A stretch of DNA of 34,608 nt from Nitrospinaceae bacterium (GTDB taxonomy: Bacteria > Nitrospinota > Nitrospinia > Nitrospinales > VA-1). The notes beneath the pieces were generated by a model. That model did no database searches. It saw only the letters and a list, made by a program, of their open reading frames with translations, and was not told the DNA's origin. The DNA lies in assembly GCA_029261475.1 (NCBI GenBank), contig JAJDBG010000102.1, positions 1-34,608 of the forward strand, read 5' to 3'. Made by a program: the position numbers and the translations under genes. The number at the start of each line of letters is the position of its first letter. The stretch's first letter is position 1. Positions 27,662-34,608 of the stretch are shown here, piece after piece.

Positions 27662-27709
27662 AAGGGCTTCCTTATGCTTTTAAACCAGCTAAGCAATGCG
27701 GAAGCCCTT
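27662..27709 (-). terminator. Terminator after the HAMP-domain gene (minus strand)
   Basis: AAGGGCTTCC (27662-27671) / GGAAGCCCTT (27700-27709), extended by partial inner pairing; on the minus strand the stem ends in a T-rich run. Confidence 0.7.
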
Positions 27710-27753
27710 CTAAATTTTTTAAAACTGAAAAATTCTCTCCGTAAATTTACAAA

Positions 27754-28944
27754 TCAATCCTTTTTCATTTCCTGCAATCGGTCGAGAAGTTCGTTGAAGC
27801 TTTTGCTGAGGGTTCCCATCTCATTTTGGGCATTGACGGGTAAACGCTTCTTTTTGTATTTCCCTTGTGCCAGTTTACTGGCGAGTTCGCTGATTTCCCT
27901 GATTGGATCACTGATAGACCGTGTGATGCTCGATCCTAAAACCCCACTTATCAATGCCGCAGAAAAAAACAATGCCACTAGTAGGGTGATTAAAAAATGT
28001 GTCCGGCTAGAAATCTCCTCGACATCATTTTCTAATAGTTGCTCTTGAATGGTTGTCATTTCATTTAAAAGTTCTTTGATTCTGAATGCCGCTGGTGCCG
28101 CTTGGGTTTCCAGCCAATGATTGGCCAGATTCCATTCATCTCCAGATCGAATGCGAATAATGTCTTCCAATAGGGGGCCTAATTTTGCAATGGATATTTC
28201 CAACGATTGAAAGTGTTTTGCTTGTTTGTCGGTTAGCAGAGCTATATTTTTCCGCAATACTTCTAACTGCTCGATATTTTTTTTCCATTTATTTATAGAT
28301 TCTTGCTTGAATTCCACTTTCCCTGACAATAAAAATTCTTCCGCTCTTTCCAAAGCAAGACTGGTTGAGGTCTCTATATAAGCGAGTATTCCTACGAGTC
28401 TTCTTCGCTCAGGAGCGATTTTGACATCCATTTCCAATGAGATTATTTTTGAGACTGTGGAGACAATCGATTTTTCCAGCGGTTCTGCGGTATCGAATAA
28501 TATTTTTCTGGCAGGAGAATTTTCTGGCGTTTGGGCGATATCTTCGATTTTCTGCTGAAAATTTCTAATAGCATCTATTTCATTTTCAATGATTTTTAGG
28601 CGGCTTACATTTTCAGCCTCAGTCCAATTCGGAGCGAGTCGATGCATTTCTTTCAGTGATGGATCGATCTGCTCTTTCCAGGCGAGGATTCTTCCTTCCT
28701 TGAACTTAGAATCGCCAAGCAGAACCCAGCCTCGAAGGGAAGCCAGAGAATGATTGACTCCATTCAACATCATAAGACTGGCATGGGCGGTAGGGGTTCG
28801 CAGGTCGACAACACGTTTGGTGATCTTCTCCATGGTTCTCACTTGCTGAATGGTTAATAGAACCACTCCCATTAAAATGAAAACAATGAACCCAAACCCT
28901 AAACCTACTTTTCTTCCTATCGTCATATTCTGAAACTTAAACAT
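27754..28944 (-). CDS. Membrane sensor with periplasmic helical domain and HAMP domain, without a recognisable output domain
   Basis: TM1 near the N-terminus ('VGLGFGFIVFILMGVVLLTIQQV'), TM2 'LITLLVALFFSAALISGVLGSSITRSISDPIREISELASKLAQG' followed by HAMP, then stop after 'FNELLDRLQEMKKD'. Confidence 0.85.
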   Translation of the reverse strand: MFKFQNMTIGRKVGLGFGFIVFILMGVVLLTIQQVRTMEKITKRVVDLRTPTAHASLMMLNGVNHSLASLRGWVLLGDSKFKEGRILAWKEQIDPSLKEMHRLAPNWTEAENVSRLKIIENEIDAIRNFQQKIEDIAQTPENSPARKILFDTAEPLEKSIVSTVSKIISLEMDVKIAPERRRLVGILAYIETSTSLALERAEEFLLSGKVEFKQESINKWKKNIEQLEVLRKNIALLTDKQAKHFQSLEISIAKLGPLLEDIIRIRSGDEWNLANHWLETQAAPAAFRIKELLNEMTTIQEQLLENDVEEISSRTHFLITLLVALFFSAALISGVLGSSITRSISDPIREISELASKLAQGKYKKKRLPVNAQNEMGTLSKSFNELLDRLQEMKKD

Positions 28945-29003
28945 CTTCGTTCCTCTGAATTTTGTACTGTATTTTTGAACTCGAGGTTGCGTCGATACAT
29001 TTG

Positions 29004-30734
29004 TCAGAGCCGGTATTTAGGCAGTAGCCCATGTTTTCTTTTCGCTTCCTGCAAGTCATCAAAGAAATGATGCATGTCCTCGGTTTCCCGGTCCAAGAGT
29101 TCTGTTTCTAACCAGGCCATGCAACGTGCAAATGTTTTGAAATGATATTGCTCGGGAATCATGCCCGGGATCAAGTTGATTCGTCTCAGCATTCGCAAAG
29201 GTTGACCTTGCAGACCTGACATGAGTACTGCGATTCCTCTTTTTTCCAGCTCGCCGATGACTTCTTCAAGGGCATACAAACCCGTTTGGTCGATATAGGG
29301 AACTTTTTTCATTCGAAAAATTACCACCCTGACACCTTGGAGATCGCTTGCTACTTTCTGAAAAGCAGGCGCAAATCCGAAAAACAGGGGGCCATCAAGA
29401 TGCTTGACGTAGATTTTGTCCATAATACTCGAAGGAATTTCTTCGTCCTCCCAGGGAAGTTCTTTCTTATAAGAACCCAAGGAGGAAATTCTGAGTTCTC
29501 GACTCACCACATCGCTCATTTGTTTCATGAACAGAATTGAAGCCAGGATCATCCCTGCGGCAACAGCTTGAATGAGATCTACAAATACCGTCAGCGCGAG
29601 AACGATGCTCATCACCACCGCGTCGGACACGGGAATATGTTTGATGTGGCGAATGCCCTTATAGTCAATGATTCCGATTCCAACGGTGATCAAAATTCCA
29701 GCAAGGACGGCCAGGGGGATTTGGGAAGCGTACACACCGAGACCCATCAGGACCAATAAAAGAACAAGGCCGTGTACAACTCCAGAAAGTCGTGTGCGAC
29801 CGCCGGAATTGATATTTACCAGCGTGCGCATTGTAGCTCCAGCTCCGGGAAGTCCACCAATAGCGGCCGCAAACATATTTCCGATTCCCTGCCCAATCAA
29901 CTCGCGATTGCTGTCATGTTTTGTTTTAGTGACATTGTCCGCAATCATAGACGTTAAGAGAGAATCAATGGCTCCAAGGAGAGCCAGGGTAAGAGCCAGT
30001 TTGATCAAAAGACCGGGCTCGATACCAGAGAGCGTCCATTTATCAAAGTGAATTTCCGGGAGTCCTCCGGGGATATGTCCTATCAACGGAACGTCCAGAT
30101 TCACCCATGTGCTGATGCCCGTCACAGCTAATAAGGCGGCGAGTGGGCTAGGAACCAGTTTGGTGATTTTAGGAAAAGTGTAAATAATAGCGACCGTGGC
30201 GCAGGTCAAGATCAAGGCGTCCAGATTCAGGTTTGCAAAGGCTGTGGGTATGCCTAGAAACACGCCTGTTATAGTTGAAGGGGATTGTTGTCCCATCATC
30301 GGGAAGATTTGAAAAACGATGATGATCACTCCGATTCCCGTCATGAAACCAGAGACCACAGGGTAGGGGATGTATTGAATGTAAGAGCCTATCTTAAACA
30401 GGCCGAAGACGACCAATAATAGGCCCGCCAGGAAGAAAATCGTGATGACGAGCCCTAAGCCCTTCTCCAGACTTCCTGCACTTTCAATGGCTGTGAGGAT
30501 GACTAAACTGGACACCACAGTCATCGGCCCCGTAGGGCCGCTGATCTGTGTGCGAGTGCCACCGAAAATGGCGGCAAAAATGCCAAGTCCGATGGCACCG
30601 TAAAGGCCAGCAACGGCACCCATGCCAGATTGCACGCCAAAGGCGAGAGCCAGTGGCAATGCAACAATACCGGCAGTGATTCCTCCGAAGAGGTCGCCTC
30701 TTAAATTTGATTTATCGTACTGGACCCATTTCAT
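29004..30734 (-). CDS. SulP-family anion transporter with C-terminal STAS domain, BicA-like
   Basis: 'NLRGDLFGGITAGIVALPLALAFGVQSGMGAVAGLYGAIGLGIFAAIFGGTRTQISGPTGPMTVV', 'HDSNRELIGQGIGNMFAAAIGGLPGAGATMRTLVNINSGGRTRLSG', STAS 'PYIDQTGLYALEEV'. Closely resembles the remembered cyanobacterial BicA sequence. Confidence 0.93.
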   Translation of the reverse strand: MKWVQYDKSNLRGDLFGGITAGIVALPLALAFGVQSGMGAVAGLYGAIGLGIFAAIFGGTRTQISGPTGPMTVVSSLVILTAIESAGSLEKGLGLVITIFFLAGLLLVVFGLFKIGSYIQYIPYPVVSGFMTGIGVIIIVFQIFPMMGQQSPSTITGVFLGIPTAFANLNLDALILTCATVAIIYTFPKITKLVPSPLAALLAVTGISTWVNLDVPLIGHIPGGLPEIHFDKWTLSGIEPGLLIKLALTLALLGAIDSLLTSMIADNVTKTKHDSNRELIGQGIGNMFAAAIGGLPGAGATMRTLVNINSGGRTRLSGVVHGLVLLLVLMGLGVYASQIPLAVLAGILITVGIGIIDYKGIRHIKHIPVSDAVVMSIVLALTVFVDLIQAVAAGMILASILFMKQMSDVVSRELRISSLGSYKKELPWEDEEIPSSIMDKIYVKHLDGPLFFGFAPAFQKVASDLQGVRVVIFRMKKVPYIDQTGLYALEEVIGELEKRGIAVLMSGLQGQPLRMLRRINLIPGMIPEQYHFKTFARCMAWLETELLDRETEDMHHFFDDLQEAKRKHGLLPKYRL

Positions 30735-30844
30735 TATTTGGTCTTTTCATCTCATTTAAGAAACATTGGAAAAGTGAGTTACCAATTCCAAAAAAATAGT
30801 CACATTTCCAAGTACAAAACCTCTTGCACTAAAATTATATACGA

Positions 30845-33076
30845 CTACAAGTTGTCTAATAATTTATTGAATGTAGCACTAGAGCGCATTGCCGTATCAA
30901 CTTTTTTAGGGTCTGGACGGTAATAGCCCCCGATATCTTTAGCTTGTCCTTTAGAGGAATTCATTTCACTAAAAATTGCATCCAACTGTTTCTCCAATTC
31001 CGTTGCGAGCGGAGCGAAACGATTTTTGAGCTCTTGGTCTTCATTTTGCGCGGCCAATTCCTGTGCCCAGTAAAGCGTTTCGTAGATGTGAGTTCCTGCG
31101 TTGTCTAACTCACCCAGGTCGCGACCTGGCGATTTTTTATTCTCCATCAATTTGCCGGTGGCTCGGTCTAAAGTTTCTGCCAGTACCCGTGCCTTGTCAT
31201 TCTGGGTTGTTCTACCCAAGTGAGCGAGAGATTCAGAGAGAGCTAAAAATTCGCCCAAAGATTCCCAGCGTAAATGCCCTTCTTTAACAAATTGCTGAAC
31301 ATGTTTAGGTGCCGATCCTCCAGCCCCAGTTTCAAACAAGCCCCCGCCGTTGATCAAGGGAACAATGGAAAGCATTTTTGCACTTGTTCCCAGCTCTAAT
31401 ATCGGAAACAAATCGGTCAGGTAGTCTCGCAGAACGTTACCGGTTGCCGAAATAGTGTCCTTACCCTCCTTGGCGCGTTTGAGGGAATGGTCCATTGCCT
31501 TTACTGGAGACATGATCTGAATATCAAGACCCGCTGTGTCGTGATCTTTGAGGTAAGTATTCAGCTTCTCTATCAATTGAGCATCATGGGCTCTGTCTTT
31601 ATTCAGCCAAAACACAACTGGAGTTTTAGAGAGCGTTGCGCGGGTGACGGCCAGTTTGACCCAATCTTTGACCGCAATGTCTTTTACCTGACAAGCTCGG
31701 AAGATATCCCCTTCTTCGACATCATGTTCCATCAAAGTTTGACCGTTAGCAGAAACGACTCGAATGGAACCCTTACCAGATGCCACAAACGTTTTGTCAT
31801 GAGAGCCATATTCCTCTGCTTTTTTCGCCATGAGACCAACGTTGGGAACGGTTCCCATTGTCGTAGGATCAAATTCCCCATTCTCTCGGCAGAAATCGAT
31901 TGCAGATTGATAGATGCCAGCGTAACTACTGTCTGGAATCAATGCCAGAGTGTCATGCTCCTTGCCATCGGGACCCCACATTTTCCCAGAGTTACGAATA
32001 GCTGCCGCCATCGAGGCATCGATGATGATATCGCTGGGAACATGTAAATTTGTGATTCCCTTGTCGGAGTCTACCATCGCCATGTCCGGGCCATTTTCAA
32101 TGCAGGTTTTGATGTCGGCTTCAATTTCTGCCTTTTTATCTGCCGGCAAGCCTTTTATTTTTGCGTAGACATCACCCAATCCATTATTAACGTTGACGCC
32201 TAATTCGTTGAACAGGTCCGCGTGTTTTTTAAATACATCATCGAAAAAAACCGTGACGCCATGACCGAAAATGATGGGATCGGAAACCTTCATCATCGTG
32301 GCTTTCATGTGCAATGAAAATAAAACACCGCTTTTTTTTGCGACTTCAATTTGCTCTTTAATGAAACTGCGCAGAGCAGAGCGGCTCATTTTTGTGGAGT
32401 CGACAACATCACCGGACTCAAAAGTAATTTTGTCCTTCAGTACCGTAGAGTTTCCATCAGCACCAACAAACTCTATTTTTCCCGCACCCGCGGTTTGGTC
32501 CGTGATGGTCACAGATTTTTCATTGGAACAAAAGTCATCCGCTTGCATGGTGGCAACGTTGGTTTTGGAATCTTTAGACCATTTGCCCATTTTATGGGGA
32601 TTACTTTTTGCGTAATTCTTGACCGAAACTGCGGCTCTTCGATCCGAGTTTCCCTGTCTCAATACAGGGTTGACCGCGCTTCCTTTGACCTTGTCGTATC
32701 TATCTCTTATGTCTTTTTCCTCATCCGTTTTAGGGTCTTCCGGGTAATCGGGAAGATCAAAGCCCTGCGCTTGTAACTCTTCAACAGCGGCCTGTATTTG
32801 GGGAACGGAAGCACTGATATTAGGAAGTTTGATGATGTTCGCGCTAGGCTCAAGCACCATTTCGCCCAATATCGCCAAGTCGTCGGGTTGCTGTTGTTCG
32901 GGTTTGAGTCTCTCTGGAAACTGGGAAATAATTCTGCCGGCAAGAGAGATATCCTTTTCGCCTATATTGATTCCGCCCACTCGCGCGAAGGATTGTATGA
33001 TCGGAAGAAAAGAACCACTCGCAAGTTGGGGTGCTTCATCTACTTTTGTGTAAATAATATCTAGTTGCTCTGACAT
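30845..33076 (-). CDS. icd: Monomeric NADP-dependent isocitrate dehydrogenase
   Basis: 743 aa; '[35 protein letters not shown]', '[33 protein letters not shown]', '[21 protein letters not shown]'. Confidence 0.96.
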   Translation of the reverse strand: MSEQLDIIYTKVDEAPQLASGSFLPIIQSFARVGGINIGEKDISLAGRIISQFPERLKPEQQQPDDLAILGEMVLEPSANIIKLPNISASVPQIQAAVEELQAQGFDLPDYPEDPKTDEEKDIRDRYDKVKGSAVNPVLRQGNSDRRAAVSVKNYAKSNPHKMGKWSKDSKTNVATMQADDFCSNEKSVTITDQTAGAGKIEFVGADGNSTVLKDKITFESGDVVDSTKMSRSALRSFIKEQIEVAKKSGVLFSLHMKATMMKVSDPIIFGHGVTVFFDDVFKKHADLFNELGVNVNNGLGDVYAKIKGLPADKKAEIEADIKTCIENGPDMAMVDSDKGITNLHVPSDIIIDASMAAAIRNSGKMWGPDGKEHDTLALIPDSSYAGIYQSAIDFCRENGEFDPTTMGTVPNVGLMAKKAEEYGSHDKTFVASGKGSIRVVSANGQTLMEHDVEEGDIFRACQVKDIAVKDWVKLAVTRATLSKTPVVFWLNKDRAHDAQLIEKLNTYLKDHDTAGLDIQIMSPVKAMDHSLKRAKEGKDTISATGNVLRDYLTDLFPILELGTSAKMLSIVPLINGGGLFETGAGGSAPKHVQQFVKEGHLRWESLGEFLALSESLAHLGRTTQNDKARVLAETLDRATGKLMENKKSPGRDLGELDNAGTHIYETLYWAQELAAQNEDQELKNRFAPLATELEKQLDAIFSEMNSSKGQAKDIGGYYRPDPKKVDTAMRSSATFNKLLDNL

Positions 33077-33249
33077 CTTCTTAAATCCTTAAAAAATAGT
33101 TATTAAAATTTCAGACTCTTCTTGAGTGCTAAACAAAAATATTTTCCAACTCTAAAACGGTCTGGCCTTAACAATTGAGGTAGAGAATCCATAGTGAGGA
33201 GTCTTCACCAAAACACAAAACACTCTGCCGTCAACCACAATGTCAAACC

Positions 33250-33357
33250 GTTTCAGGCTAAGAATATTCTCACTGAAACAAAACCCCAACGCCCATAGGG
33301 ACGCATTATGACTAAGGAGAGGCCGGGGTGAAGGGAGGAGTATAAAACACCCCAGCC
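33250..33357. other. Intergenic region with two inverted repeats between icd and the nhaR-like gene
   Basis: GTTTCAG (33250-33256)/CTGAAAC (33273-33279); GGCCGGGGTG (33321-33330)/CACCCCAGCC (33348-33357), the latter fully paired on the minus strand with one G-U. Confidence 0.45.
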
Positions 33358-33515
33358 GCATGAGATCTTAATAAAAAAAGCGTATCCTTTGATTTTTTAT
33401 AATTTTATATTTTCAAATATAAAAACTAATGTTAGTCTAAAAATAAAACTATTAATATTCGATAATTTGTCGAATTATATTCTATTTATTAAAACTATAA
33501 TTCGTGGGGGGGAGT

Positions 33516-34394
33516 ATGAGCTGGCTCAACTATCATCATCTCTATCATTTTTGGATAACCGCGCAGGAAGGTAGTATCAAAGAGGCATCGATGAAGCTTA
33601 GAATCGGGCAACCGACGATCAGCACTCAAATAAAAAGTCTGGAAGAGTCTTTGAATCAGGATTTGTTCAAGCGAAGAAACCGAAGGTTGTTCCTGACCGA
33701 AGCGGGGAAGGTCGTTATGGATTACGCCAATCAAATCTTCACTTTGGGCAACGAACTGATGGAGGTTATGAAAGATGGAACTTTTACAAAGCGAACGCAT
33801 TTGCAGTTGGGTGCTCTCGACAGCGTGCCTAAAAGCCTTGTGCAAGCACTCATACGCGCGGCCCAGAAAACAAGCCCCTGCTCAATCACAGTTCTTGAAG
33901 GGGATGGCGATTATCTATTCGGGGAGCTTCAGGCGCATCGAATCGATTTGGTTGTTTCAAACTTCCCGCCTGCCATTAGTAATAAAAAACTATATTTCTC
34001 CCGGCTATTAGAAAAAAATCCGATTTCAATTTTTGCAACAAAGAAGTTTCAAGCCTTGAAGCGAAAATTTCCCAAGTCCCTTCAGGGGCAGCCTTTTATC
34101 ATGCCGTCGCTTCATAGTAAATTGAGGCATGATTTGAATCACTTTTTCAGGGTCAACGATATTGTCGTCGATGTGGTCATAGAAACTCAGGACACCAGTA
34201 TTCAGAAATTACTGGGAGCTGAAGGAATGGGTTTGATTCCTCTGCCAAATTTTGCAGGAAAGGAGCTCGTTAAGGAGGGAAAACTCATTAAAATAGGTCC
34301 ACTGCAAGGAGTGACTGAGGATTTTTGGTTGGTTTCGAGTCCTAGAAAAATTCCCAATCCGATTGCTTCGGTCTTGATGAAGGAATTCAAATAA
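33516..34394 (+). CDS. LysR-family transcriptional regulator, NhaR-like
   Basis: 'LNYHHLYHFWITAQEGSIKEASMKLRIGQPTISTQIKSLEESLNQDLFKRRNRRLFLTEAGKVV', matching the NhaR hallmark 'NYxHLYxFW'. ATG 33516 has GGGGGGAG upstream. Confidence 0.88.
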   Translation: MSWLNYHHLYHFWITAQEGSIKEASMKLRIGQPTISTQIKSLEESLNQDLFKRRNRRLFLTEAGKVVMDYANQIFTLGNELMEVMKDGTFTKRTHLQLGALDSVPKSLVQALIRAAQKTSPCSITVLEGDGDYLFGELQAHRIDLVVSNFPPAISNKKLYFSRLLEKNPISIFATKKFQALKRKFPKSLQGQPFIMPSLHSKLRHDLNHFFRVNDIVVDVVIETQDTSIQKLLGAEGMGLIPLPNFAGKELVKEGKLIKIGPLQGVTEDFWLVSSPRKIPNPIASVLMKEFK

Positions 34395-34608
34395 AATGCT
34401 CATGAAGGTGTTTGTATGGGTGTAGAAATATCACAAAAACAGATCCTGTAGAGCTTGCCAAAGAGCTCACGATGCACACCGCAATCGGCAAGATTTCGTT
34501 TCTTTTGGCCATCCAAAGTTTTTGAGCTATTTGGGAATTAAATCCACGGAAGCAAAGCTAAAAACAAATCGCCTAAAATAGTCGTAAATCCTTTTAAAAT
34601 CAGGGGGC

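Noticed and set aside
33152-33361. 69-aa minus-strand ORF in the icd-nhaR gap
   Set aside because: Low-complexity sequence with no domain or convincing ribosome-binding site; the region is better explained as non-coding.
34395-34608. Possible degraded gene after the LysR gene (short frames such as 'TDPVELAKELTMHTAIGKISFLLAIQSF')
   Set aside because: Only short interrupted frames and no recognised family; truncated by the window edge, so a pseudogene cannot be supported.
1-34608. CRISPR array, transposase/IS, integrase, tRNA or rRNA genes
   Set aside because: No regularly spaced repeats, transposase/integrase motifs or clear tRNA/rRNA sequences were seen by eye; tRNAscan-SE, Infernal and ISfinder would be needed to exclude them formally.

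Overview
The window looks like a chromosomal segment of a marine, Gram-negative, flagellated bacterium. A Nitrospinota-like origin is my inference and is not proven by the sequence. From left to right it contains: (1) a flagellar block (flgH, two small Ig-like lipoprotein genes, flgI, a sigma-54-type promoter, then flgJ-flgN-flgK-flgL); (2) an OprB-type porin and a CHASE2/class III nucleotide cyclase on the minus strand, divergent from a FecR-domain protein; (3) a compact plus-strand module of acyl carrier protein, two CrtI/CrtISO-like FAD oxidoreductases, a FabG-like SDR, a FabZ-like dehydratase and a FabI-like reductase, followed by an O-antigen ligase-like protein; (4) a large phosphohexomutase with extra domains, a small conserved protein, a response-regulator-like PP2C (SpoIIE) phosphatase lacking the phosphoacceptor Asp, and ComEC; (5) a minus-strand series of monomeric NADP-isocitrate dehydrogenase, a SulP/BicA-like transporter, an orphan HAMP sensor and an NhaD antiporter, with a divergent NhaR-like LysR regulator. 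The best candidate for an undescribed system is the ACP/double-CrtI/FabG/FabZ/FabI module, which has no ketosynthase. No tRNA, rRNA, CRISPR array or mobile element was recognised by eye.
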